From positions 1-64,000 of the forward strand of contig CAYHEC010000009.1 in assembly GCA_964355675.1 (NCBI GenBank): a stretch of 64,000 bases of DNA, given 5' to 3'. Below the pieces are notes generated by a model. The model saw only the letters and a program-made list of their open reading frames with translations, was not told the origin of the DNA and searched no databases. A program made the position numbers and the translations under genes. This document shows, one piece after another, positions 15,690-24,093 of this stretch (positions are counted from its first letter, which is position 1; every line of letters begins with the position of its first letter). The stretch is from CAMBDS01 sp964355675 (lineage in GTDB: Bacteria > Electryoneota > AABM5-125-24 > Hatepunaeales > Hatepunaeaceae).

Positions 15690-18600
15690 ATGAACTGCAA
15701 ACTATTACTCATCGGTTCAATCCTGATTTCAACTGTTCTGTTGAGTTCAGAATCCGCCGCCCAGAATGAATGGCTTAAATGGGGGCCAGAGAGTGGCGTC
15801 GCCATTCGTCAGGGAAATTCTGTGGGCTGGAACCAAGCCGTAGCAACTCGCGAAGGCGGTGATAATGCTACCGCAATCGTATGGGAAGACACCCGCAACG
15901 GATGTCGCTCTATTGCGATGCAAATCCTTGAAGCTGACGGAACTCCCCGTTTCGACGCCCGTGGTATTCTGATTTTGGAGACAGTCGGCTCTCACACCCT
16001 CCCTTCAATTTGTCCCGGACCAGATGAAAGCTGGCTGGCGACTTGGATTGATCATACATCATATCAACAAAGCCAAATTCGATGCTCCAGAATTAGCCGG
16101 AATGGCGAACTGCTCTGGGGCGGTGGCGAGGGTGGTGTGGAGATTTCCGTCGTTGGGCAACACACAAATCCCCAAATCTTTAGCGATGGAGCTGATGGCG
16201 GCCTTGTAACATGGTGCAGGATTACCGGGCAGGAGTCTGTTATCTGCGCGATGCACATTCGCGCCGACGGCTCACCAGACCCTGATTGGGAGGAAGGCGG
16301 GTTGAGATTTTCATCCGCTAACGCCCGTGCCGGCAATCCACAAGTGGTTTCCGATGGCGAGGGAGGCGCTTTCCTGATGTGGCAGGAGAGTACCCCTATG
16401 CGTGAAACCGTTGTAGCGCAACACCTCGGTAGTGGAGGAGAACTACTTTGGAACAACGGCCAACCCACTCTTCTGATCGAAACCCCCACCCAAAATCATC
16501 ACTATGAATTGATTGCAGATGGCGCTGGTGGAGCTATAATTGCTTGGACTGACATGCGCAATTATCAACGGAATCTCCGGGATGTTTATGTTCAGCGCAT
16601 CGATTCAGAGGGCAGGAGTCTTTGGCGGGCTGGCGGTTCGCCAATCGCCAACACGGGCGACTACGAACAAAACCCAAGACTGGTGTCGAGTGGAGTTGGG
16701 GAGGCTATCATTGTCTGGGAATTCCTGGGGGCTGAAGCCGACCAAATCGACATACGCGCCATGAAAATATCAGGCGATGATGGACTCGAACGGCTTTGGA
16801 ATGCGAGAAATGGTGTCGCAGTAGTGACAGATCGAGCCACTCAGTGGGAACCAAGAGCCTGTAGCGATGGGGATGGTGGGGCGATGATTGTCTGGACAGA
16901 TCTCCGCAACGGGGAGGCTTGGAACGAATCGGACATCTACGTGCAACACCTGACGAGCGATGGTGAAGCCGAGTTCAGTGAATCTGGATTAGAGCTGTAT
17001 CGTGGGATTCCTTCGCAGAAAGATGCGGTAATTGTACCTGTTGCTGATAGTTTCATCACTATTTGGTGGGAAGGACAGGGCTCACAATGCTCAGGAATAA
17101 AATCGCAAGTTATCGATGCGCAAGGTGAACCCAGAAATGACCCATTCGACCTTGTAAGTTCATATGGAGGAAGCGTCGAACGTACGAAGACAATTTCCAC
17201 CGGCCCTGACGAATTCGCCGTGGGGTGGAGAGATACGCGGACCGGTCAAATACCACCTCCGTTATGGTTGAAGACATTCCGCAATCAGGGCGGCAGTGTC
17301 GAAACTCTCAATGAAGAAAGATGTGTGCTTTTCATAATGCCCGAAAACACCATTCCGGGACCGTTCGACATTGCTCCAGCCGGAAACGGGGGGGTAATAG
17401 CTGTCACTGTTGTGGATAGAGTTGGTTCCGGCCAATTGCTGTCTCAAAAGATAGATCGGTATGGTCATTATCAGTGGGAGGGAAACTTGAATGCGGGATA
17501 CTCGATTGAAGTTACGACCCTAACTGATAACATCTGCGATTTGATTGTGACGTCTGATGAAGAGGGCGGTGCGTTTGTCGGATGGCTCTCCTTTTCTGAA
17601 CCCAATTACGACGTGAAGGCGTACTGCCAGCATATCTCTGCCGATGGCGAACGTCTCTGGGGAGATGAGGGGATTCTGATTGGCGGAAGAGCAGATTTCG
17701 CGTATCTCGACTTCAGGATCAATTCCGATGGAGAGGGTGGAGCGGTTGTTCTATGGCGGGAGGTGGATTTGTATTCGGAACCGCTCTACTCGGAGCTTCG
17801 CGCCAATCGCATAAATTCCGATGGCGAGAAGAATTGGGGCGAAGCTGGAATTAGTATCATGGCGGGTGAATTCAACTGCTATGACCTGCAGATGATCAAC
17901 CATCCTGTAGGACATTTCATAACCTGGAGTCATTCATACGTCGATCGTGAGTGGAACGAGCATTTTGAGATCCGTACACAGATGCTCTCCTCCAATGGGG
18001 ATCTGATGTTGGACCCGGGATCGGTAGTACTTTGCGGCTCTCCAGGGTATCGTGGCCAAATCGATGTTGCTGTTGACAGCCGAGGATTAATCTGGGTGGG
18101 TTGGCAAGATTATCGTGCGGATAATGGAAGAGGTCCCGGGCGGATATATGTCCAGAAATTGGATCCTTTTGACGCCGCCGGCGGACAACGAACCGTGCTG
18201 TTCGAAGAGGGTGGGCGAGCCATTACGGAAGAGACCCACTTTCAATACGACGTCCAATTGTCGCCTGATCAAGGAGGTGGGATGTGGTTTGTCTGGTCGG
18301 AGTGGAGTGAAAACAGCAGTCGCGACATTCGCTCGATCCATCTGGACGAAATGGCCGAGCGATATGAGGGGTGGAACGAAAATGGCATGACTGTCTGCAA
18401 CGAGATTTTCGATCAGATAATGCCCCAAACCGTCAGCCTCCGAAACGGTCAAGATGGTATTGCGACTGTATTTATTGATGGTCGAAGCAGTCTCGATCAA
18501 GAGGGGGGGTGGATCTTCAATGTTTACTCCCAGCGTATAGATGATGGATCCGGGCTTAGAGTCAAATCAGTCAAAGAAACTACTCCAACCGGGTTCGAGA

Positions 18601-18851
18601 TCACCGGTATCTACCCAAATCCTTTCAATGGCATTGCGAGGCTTGAATATCGAATCGGGAATCTTACTCCTGTCGAAGTGCGGGTATTCGACCTGAGCGG
18701 CAGGCAGGTTTTCGGAGTTGAGTCGCGGAAGCAGTCAACTGGGATACAATCCTTGATGTTGAACGCGGCAAACTGGTCGTCCGGTGAGTATATCGCCAAG
18801 GTCAAAACGGGGAATGAGGAGTTGAGCAAACGGATTGTTTTGGTGAAGTAA
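15690..18851 (+). CDS. Giant exported protein with type IX sorting domain
   Basis: 1053 residues with a signal peptide (MNCKLLLIGSILISTVLLSS, cleavage after AAQ). The body has about a dozen repeats of the form SDGxGGAxxxW, with the motif DGAGGAIIAW and variants every 50-60 residues, as in large secreted beta-propeller proteins. The last 85 residues are a type IX C-terminal domain: GIYPNPFNGIARLEY, VRVFDLSGRQV, SGEYIAKVKTG, IVLVK. AGGAGG lies 8 bases upstream of the ATG. It should be secreted and anchored or released at the cell surface; its target is unknown. Confidence 0.9.
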   Translation: MNCKLLLIGSILISTVLLSSESAAQNEWLKWGPESGVAIRQGNSVGWNQAVATREGGDNATAIVWEDTRNGCRSIAMQILEADGTPRFDARGILILETVGSHTLPSICPGPDESWLATWIDHTSYQQSQIRCSRISRNGELLWGGGEGGVEISVVGQHTNPQIFSDGADGGLVTWCRITGQESVICAMHIRADGSPDPDWEEGGLRFSSANARAGNPQVVSDGEGGAFLMWQESTPMRETVVAQHLGSGGELLWNNGQPTLLIETPTQNHHYELIADGAGGAIIAWTDMRNYQRNLRDVYVQRIDSEGRSLWRAGGSPIANTGDYEQNPRLVSSGVGEAIIVWEFLGAEADQIDIRAMKISGDDGLERLWNARNGVAVVTDRATQWEPRACSDGDGGAMIVWTDLRNGEAWNESDIYVQHLTSDGEAEFSESGLELYRGIPSQKDAVIVPVADSFITIWWEGQGSQCSGIKSQVIDAQGEPRNDPFDLVSSYGGSVERTKTISTGPDEFAVGWRDTRTGQIPPPLWLKTFRNQGGSVETLNEERCVLFIMPENTIPGPFDIAPAGNGGVIAVTVVDRVGSGQLLSQKIDRYGHYQWEGNLNAGYSIEVTTLTDNICDLIVTSDEEGGAFVGWLSFSEPNYDVKAYCQHISADGERLWGDEGILIGGRADFAYLDFRINSDGEGGAVVLWREVDLYSEPLYSELRANRINSDGEKNWGEAGISIMAGEFNCYDLQMINHPVGHFITWSHSYVDREWNEHFEIRTQMLSSNGDLMLDPGSVVLCGSPGYRGQIDVAVDSRGLIWVGWQDYRADNGRGPGRIYVQKLDPFDAAGGQRTVLFEEGGRAITEETHFQYDVQLSPDQGGGMWFVWSEWSENSSRDIRSIHLDEMAERYEGWNENGMTVCNEIFDQIMPQTVSLRNGQDGIATVFIDGRSSLDQEGGWIFNVYSQRIDDGSGLRVKSVKETTPTGFEITGIYPNPFNGIARLEYRIGNLTPVEVRVFDLSGRQVFGVESRKQSTGIQSLMLNAANWSSGEYIAKVKTGNEELSKRIVLVK

Positions 18852-18891
18852 TCTGGGCATCGACGGTCATTCTTTCCTGATGGTCTAAACC

Positions 18892-18922
18892 AAGAGAGTC
18901 AGCCATTGCGGCTGACTCTCTT
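18892..18922. terminator. Hairpin between convergent genes
   Basis: 13-bp perfect stem AAGAGAGTCAGCC/GGCTGACTCTCTT with a 5-base loop, just after the plus-strand gene. It could serve both strands. Confidence 0.65.
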
Positions 18923-18979
18923 GTTAGTTTCCGGCTTGCGTCGGAATGATGAGAGAAAAATAGGTTGTCTGCCAAAAGA

Positions 18980-19011
18980 AAAGCCGTCAACGGCAGAGCG
19001 TTGACGGCTTT
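18980..19011 (-). terminator. Hairpin after the minus-strand giant gene
   Basis: Stem AAAGCCGTCAACG/CGTTGACGGCTTT. On the minus strand it is followed by a U-rich stretch (revcomp of AAAAGAA at 18974-18980). The core GTCAACGG/GTTGACGG also belongs to a repeat family (30257, 58156). A CAGG/CCTG palindrome follows at about 19022-19040. Confidence 0.6.
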
Positions 19012-19052
19012 CTCGAAGGTGACAGGCAGGGACGCCTGTCGTACTGAATACG

Positions 19053-21926
19053 CTACTTAACTAACAACACCTTTTGCGAAGACGTCATCTGCCCAGAGTT
19101 AAGCCTTATGATATAAAGCCCGGCTGGTATGTCCGACGCCTGCAGTACGGCTGAATGTCTTCCCGAAGGCAGTGTTTGATCGACCAACACCCGTATCTGA
19201 CGACCAGAGAGGTCGTACAATGCGAGGCTGATCCGTCCGGCTTGATTTAGCGAGTAATCGATGCGAGTCGTGCTGTTGAAGGGGTTGGGGTAGGGAGCCG
19301 CCAAACCAAAGGTCAAAGGTGCACCAACGCCGTCTTCACTGACACTCTGTGTGCCACTGCCAACGATTGTTACGTTGGGAGGCGCCCCGTCATTGGTCTC
19401 GAAAATCAGGTCACCAGCATGAACCTGATCGTCAGGAGCATTGAAAGTGATGATGAACCAGACGGCTTCGCCAGTCCTGAGCGTGGTCTGACCTGGGAAA
19501 TCGATGGTGAAGGCATCTTCTGAAGACCGGACGCTGGTAATTGTGACCGGATTGAGACCGGTGGAATAAAGCCCGAACTCACGCGCTTCGCTCTGGTCGA
19601 TAACAACCTCGCCGAAATCGACGAGTTGCTCGGACTCAGCAAGATTTGGATCGACGTTTGCGGCGGGGATAACCGTTGCGTGCATAGCCAGGTCGCCGTT
19701 AAAGGCTTGTGCTTGATTGCCGTTGAAGGTGAAAAATCTTCCGGTTCCACGGAGCAATTCGTCACTGGTGATCTGTGGATTAAATCCATTCTGAGTGACT
19801 TCAGCCCAGAGCCAGAAATCACCCTGCAAATTGCGCAGTTCCTGTCGATTGGATAGATCGACCGTCATATTTCCGGGCATGGAGGAGTCAGGTGGTACTT
19901 CGACATTGAATGCCACGAGATCGGCTCCAGGAGTGTTGTCGTCTTGCCCAGCTCTTCTGACATGGAGCCGGAAGGTGGCGGCTTGTTGCATACCGCTGAA
20001 GCGGAAGTGTGCAAAAGCAAGCGTGTAATTATTGACTCCGGCGTCGGCTGGCGAGTAACGTGCCGCGGCGCCAGTACCTGCGGCGAATTCATTGCGGAAT
20101 CTGACGGTACGGTTGTCGTAGCCAAGCTCGAATACGCCTGCAGGCCAGACGCGGACTCCTCTGACGCCGGTCGAATCGTTGCCAGTGTATTGATCGTCGT
20201 CAGCGTCGTCACCTGGGGTTGCCGAGCCGACCGCACTTCTTGCGAAAACAGTGAAAGAACCCGGGTATAATGGCGTCCAGCCGGGATTTTGCCGGTCGGC
20301 GTAGTCGGATAGATTGATAACCAAAGAGTCGCCATTAGTGATGCTTGGATTAGGGATAACCCGGACAGAACGGGTGAAATTTTCACCGCCGTACCAACCC
20401 CAGAATGACCAGATTTGAGTAAGGTCACGTGTGCCATAGTTGTACATTGTAGATTGAACCCCTCTGGTCCGATAGCGAACAGTCGTTGGATAGGGGATGT
20501 ACATATTCTCGAAGCCGGCGTCGCGGGGCTGACGGTTTTCGGCGACGACCTGAATATCGTCGATGAAGAGACCTGTGCCATCGCCTTCCCGGTGGTCGGC
20601 ATCGGTTCGGAACCACCAGCGAAGTTGAACCGTTTCGCCAATAAAAGCTGTATCGGAAGAGAGCGACAAGTCGGTATTGCCGGTGAAAGGAACTCCCGGA
20701 ACGTAATGAGTCCAGTCATCACCCCCGGCTTCGGGGCGATTGTAATCGTGAGTCACATAGGTCCAAGTTGCGCCTTCATCAGCAGAAATGTAAATCTGGT
20801 AGAAGTCAGAAAGCGCTTGTGAACCTTGATGAACCGCGTCAGGCAGATCGCAACGAACCCAGTACTCCAAGTGAGTATTAAATCCTTCGGGTATTGTAAA
20901 CGGCGGGGAATCGAGGCCGTTGATGACGTTGAAGTTATCATCATCGTTCCACATTGAAAAGGTACCCGAGTGGACGTTTTCGCGGGTCAAAGCCCAGGTA
21001 TCACCAAATCCCGGACCGGAGCGGGAAATCAGCTCTTCGGGTTCGGGATCGTCGGTTCCGTTATTGGACAGGAAGACGTTTCCGTTGCCATCTTCGATCA
21101 GAATATCATCGACCCATACTCCGCTTTCTGCCAGATAGAAGTTAAAGGGAGCCGCAACTGTCCGGTCGGTCAAGAGGACCATCCTGATGACGACATTATT
21201 TGAGCGGTATTGCGAGAGATCGAAACTGCACTCGACCCACTCCGGAGTGATTACCGTGTCGTTAGCGGCTTCCCAGCCATCCCTACCGTCGGGATCAGAT
21301 TCAAATACCCAGCCGGGCCAGTCGCCTTCCAGCAACCAGAATCGTTCGGCGGCCGAAAGATGCTCGGCGGTGTATGCTGGAGATGTAGGCCGAATGACTT
21401 GAAAATCTTCGCCACCATTTGTTGAGATCAGGACGAGCCATCCATCCCACCCGTCCCAACCCTGTGGTGGCGGGACTCGGCGGGGGTCTTCGAGGAGCCA
21501 TTTGGCGTCGAAGGTAAGCCTTAAGTTATTGCCGGCATTGGAGAGATTGAGAACCGGTGTATCGAGGAATTGTTGCCAGTAATTGTTGTAGCCGACGTAA
21601 TCCACTGCGTTACCAGTGATCGTATCGCCACACCACCAAAGGACGTCGCCGTTTTCGCGCCCCATATAATCGGATTTATGCCAGGATGGATCTGAGGTCG
21701 ATTGATCGCCTGATGTCCAGCCTTCGGCGTCATTTTCGAAATCTTCTTCGAAAACAATTTCATTAGCGTCATCGCGTCCTGGTGAAACGCTTGGATTATG
21801 AAGCGGAAGGTTGATCCGTTCGGCAACTCCTGCTTCTCTTTCTGGACTTCCAATTAAAACTCCGCCAGCCGCCAGAACTAATGCGAGCAAAACAATCGTG
21901 GCGCCGAAAAAATTACTTATCTTCAT
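19053..21926 (-). CDS. Giant exported protein with type IX sorting domain
   Basis: 957 residues. The N-terminal signal segment is ISNFFGATIVLLALVLAAGG, with AAGGAG just before the ATG. Two jelly-roll-like modules of the MAM/choice-of-anchor kind are readable (WVECSFDLSQYRSNNVVIRM and LRWWFRTDADHREGDGTGLF, each followed by VDDIxI or IDDIQV). A CARDB/Ig-like segment and an Abnormal-spindle-like module (VDFGEVVIDQSEAREFGLYS) follow. The last 80 residues are a type IX C-terminal domain: APYPNPFNSTTRIDY, LALYDLSGRQIRVL, AGLYIIRLNSG, KVLLVK. The architecture resembles secreted peptidase-associated or adhesion proteins, but no catalytic domain is visible. Confidence 0.9.
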   Translation of the reverse strand: MKISNFFGATIVLLALVLAAGGVLIGSPEREAGVAERINLPLHNPSVSPGRDDANEIVFEEDFENDAEGWTSGDQSTSDPSWHKSDYMGRENGDVLWWCGDTITGNAVDYVGYNNYWQQFLDTPVLNLSNAGNNLRLTFDAKWLLEDPRRVPPPQGWDGWDGWLVLISTNGGEDFQVIRPTSPAYTAEHLSAAERFWLLEGDWPGWVFESDPDGRDGWEAANDTVITPEWVECSFDLSQYRSNNVVIRMVLLTDRTVAAPFNFYLAESGVWVDDILIEDGNGNVFLSNNGTDDPEPEELISRSGPGFGDTWALTRENVHSGTFSMWNDDDNFNVINGLDSPPFTIPEGFNTHLEYWVRCDLPDAVHQGSQALSDFYQIYISADEGATWTYVTHDYNRPEAGGDDWTHYVPGVPFTGNTDLSLSSDTAFIGETVQLRWWFRTDADHREGDGTGLFIDDIQVVAENRQPRDAGFENMYIPYPTTVRYRTRGVQSTMYNYGTRDLTQIWSFWGWYGGENFTRSVRVIPNPSITNGDSLVINLSDYADRQNPGWTPLYPGSFTVFARSAVGSATPGDDADDDQYTGNDSTGVRGVRVWPAGVFELGYDNRTVRFRNEFAAGTGAAARYSPADAGVNNYTLAFAHFRFSGMQQAATFRLHVRRAGQDDNTPGADLVAFNVEVPPDSSMPGNMTVDLSNRQELRNLQGDFWLWAEVTQNGFNPQITSDELLRGTGRFFTFNGNQAQAFNGDLAMHATVIPAANVDPNLAESEQLVDFGEVVIDQSEAREFGLYSTGLNPVTITSVRSSEDAFTIDFPGQTTLRTGEAVWFIITFNAPDDQVHAGDLIFETNDGAPPNVTIVGSGTQSVSEDGVGAPLTFGLAAPYPNPFNSTTRIDYSLNQAGRISLALYDLSGRQIRVLVDQTLPSGRHSAVLQASDIPAGLYIIRLNSGQMTSSQKVLLVK

Positions 21927-22121
21927 AGGGGACTCCTTGGCTTTTCTCCCTTACCTTCCTGTTTTAGGTGTGGCAGGGTTTCGTTAATTTTACAAACAAT
22001 AGAATATATCACCTTCACTTTTGTAAGTCAAGCTCATGGGTGATAACCATCGTTGACTTGTAAGGAAGGGGGATGTATATTCACAAAAGAAATATTATTA
22101 CTGGCGCGGATTGTGGCGATT

Positions 22122-22209
22122 CTCTTGGAGTGCGGCTTTTCAAGCCGCATTTGCTTGCAAAGACTGGTCTTTCATTCGACGAGAGCGGCTTTTTAAGCCG
22201 CTCTCCAAG
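22122..22209. repeat. Two GCGGCTTTT palindromes in the carA upstream region
   Basis: CTTGGAGTGCGGCTTTTCAA then GCCGCA, and GAGAGCGGCTTTTTAAGCCG then CTCTCCAAG. The rest of 21927-22256 is AT-rich, with no gene seen. Confidence 0.8.
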
Positions 22210-22256
22210 TACTCTAATACAGATTAGACATTCCTAATAAATTAAATATCAACTAA

Positions 22257-23384
22257 TTGTCCATCTACAGAACAGACGGTTACCTTCTTCTCGAAGACGG
22301 TCGGTCATGGCGTGGGAAATTGTACGGTTCCCCGCCGCCGGCGCTTGGAGAAGTTGTCTTCAATACTGGAATGAGCGGCTACCAGGAAGTGATTTACGAT
22401 CCATCCTATTGGGGGCAGATCGTAGTTATGACCGTGCCTCACGTTGGTAATACCGGCGTCAATGGTGAGGATAATGAGTCGGTCAAGCCGTTTCTATCAG
22501 GGTATATAGCGCGAGCATTCGAGTCTCCTTCTTCGTGGCGAAGTGAACAGTCATTGGAGGCTCATCTTCAGACTCATTCAGTACCCGGTTTGGAGGGGAT
22601 AGACACACGTTCTGTTACCCGCCATTTGCGAACGGTCGGTTGTCTGAAAGGTGGTATTTTTTCTGCTGAGATCACACCGAACGACGCCATCGAACAGATC
22701 CATGCCCATCCATCGATCTCAGGGATGGATGGTGCGGTAAGGGTTACATGCCCAAAGCCTTTCGATTGGAATAAATCAAATCACCCGCGCTGGAACGGGC
22801 TTTCGCCGCAGTTCGAAGGGTTGCCTCGCTACCGGGTTGCAGTGATCGACTACGGTGTGAAGGCAAATATTCTGAACCGACTGGTCGAGGTCGGTTGCGA
22901 CGTGAGAGTATTTCCCTGCTCGACGCCTGCTGAAGAAGTCGATGAATTTCGACCTGACGGATTATTTTTGTCCAATGGGCCAGCCGATCCTGCCGCGGTA
23001 TTCGGCGCTGTTCCGTTCATCCAACATTTTCTGGGACGACTTCCGATCTTTGGGATCTGCCTTGGGCATCAATTATTGGCGCTGGCGGCGGGGGGAAAGA
23101 CCTTTAAAATGAAATTCGGACATCGGGGGATCAATCATCCGGTAGCGGAGCGGGCTGATGGGCGGGTGCTGGTGACGGTTCATAATCACGGGTTTGCGGT
23201 GGCTGATGATCCACTCCCGAAGGGAGCGGTTGTGACGCTAAGAAGCCTGAACGACAGCACTATCGAGGGGCTGGACTATCCGGACTTGAATGCCTTTTCT
23301 GTCCAGTTTCATCCGGAAGCTTCGCCGGGGCCTCATGACGCCGGAGGGTTGTTTATGGAATTCAGGAAGAGGATAGGCGGTTAG
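22257..23384 (+). CDS. carA: Carbamoyl-phosphate synthase small (glutaminase) subunit
   Basis: 375 residues. It hydrolyses glutamine and channels ammonia to CarB for carbamoyl phosphate (arginine and pyrimidine synthesis). The start is TTG; no ATG is available before the conserved GEVVFNTGMSGYQEVIYDPSY block. The class I amidotransferase domain has nucleophile Cys268 (FGICLGHQLLAL) and the His352/Glu354 pair (FHPEASPGPHDAG). No Shine-Dalgarno sequence is obvious. Its last 4 bases overlap the 3' end of a convergent toxin gene, which separates it from carB. Confidence 0.95.
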   Translation: MSIYRTDGYLLLEDGRSWRGKLYGSPPPALGEVVFNTGMSGYQEVIYDPSYWGQIVVMTVPHVGNTGVNGEDNESVKPFLSGYIARAFESPSSWRSEQSLEAHLQTHSVPGLEGIDTRSVTRHLRTVGCLKGGIFSAEITPNDAIEQIHAHPSISGMDGAVRVTCPKPFDWNKSNHPRWNGLSPQFEGLPRYRVAVIDYGVKANILNRLVEVGCDVRVFPCSTPAEEVDEFRPDGLFLSNGPADPAAVFGAVPFIQHFLGRLPIFGICLGHQLLALAAGGKTFKMKFGHRGINHPVAERADGRVLVTVHNHGFAVADDPLPKGAVVTLRSLNDSTIEGLDYPDLNAFSVQFHPEASPGPHDAGGLFMEFRKRIGG

Positions 23385-23731
23385 TCGAGGTCGAGGACGG
23401 CTCGAAGGGAATTTGAAACTCTATCCATAATTTCCTCAGGCACGAATCCCAATTCAGAGACAACTCTGGATTTATCGACTGTCCTGATTTGAAATACCAG
23501 AACGAAACTATCCTGTTCAAGACCTGCAATTCCGGCAGGTATCGAAACCGGACCTACAAGAAAACGTCCTTTATCCTTTGAAGTAAGTGGACAGATAACA
23601 ATGACCGGTAGATGACGATTGGCTATATTCGATGAGACAATCAGGCATGGTCTTGCATGGCCCTTTTGTTCGCTACCAATTGTTGGTTCGAGGTTGGCGA
23701 TAACGACCATTCCTCGATGATAGTTACTCAT
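23381..23731 (-). CDS. PemK/MazF-type toxin (putative endoribonuclease)
   Basis: 116 residues from the ATG at 23731. This start overlaps the antitoxin stop by 8 bases, as expected for a toxin-antitoxin operon; a longer in-frame start at 23770 would lie deep in the antitoxin gene. Family landmarks are RGMVVIANLEPTIGSEQKGHARPCLIVS and VIVICPLTSK, ending with the conserved LEQDSFVLVFQIRTVDKSRV. MazF/PemK toxins cut mRNA. It runs antisense between carA and carB. Confidence 0.9.
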   Translation of the reverse strand: MSNYHRGMVVIANLEPTIGSEQKGHARPCLIVSSNIANRHLPVIVICPLTSKDKGRFLVGPVSIPAGIAGLEQDSFVLVFQIRTVDKSRVVSELGFVPEEIMDRVSNSLRAVLDLD

Positions 23732-23993
23732 ATTCGGGCCAACCTTCGACTTCGGTGTGTCGCCACTCATATTGAACTTCCGCCACTATATCCGCGTAGG
23801 CGATACAGGCTTCGCGAAGCTCTTGATGACGACGTCGGCGTTGCTCTGCTTTTACGTAATCTTCAAATAACTTGCGACCGAGTTCGGCAACTTTCATTTT
23901 ATTTTCGGCCGCAAAATCAAGAACGGCTTCTCTCAATTCCTCTGATACCGGAATGATAAAGCGAGGGCGTTGTGTTAATGTAGTTGTGCTCAC
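23724..23993 (-). CDS. Antitoxin of the PemK/MazF pair
   Basis: 89 residues upstream of the toxin and overlapping it by 8 bases. The N-terminal half (RFIIPVSEELREAVLDFAAE) looks like a ribbon-helix-helix DNA-binding segment. The charged C-terminal half (DYVKAEQRRRRHQELREACI) and WPEYE tail would wrap the toxin. Such antitoxins normally repress their own operon. Length and gene order are typical. Confidence 0.8.
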   Translation of the reverse strand: MSTTTLTQRPRFIIPVSEELREAVLDFAAENKMKVAELGRKLFEDYVKAEQRRRRHQELREACIAYADIVAEVQYEWRHTEVEGWPEYE

Positions 23994-24056
23994 GTTATGC
24001 TCCTTTTTGTGTCACAATAAATGATACGAATTTGTGCCATGATTTGTCAACTCTCG

Positions 24057-24093
24057 ATCATCAGAAATCACCAATCAACAATCAGAAATTAAT
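24057..24093. repeat. Heptamer tandem array at the carB start
   Basis: Units CATCAGA, AATCACC, AATCAAC, AATCAGA, AATTAAT: a clear 7-bp period running straight into the first carB codons. Confidence 0.75.

Noticed and set aside
16000..18800. Glycosidase or peptidase domain in the giant exported protein
   Set aside because: No catalytic motif was seen; only repeated GGA/W beta units and a sorting domain.
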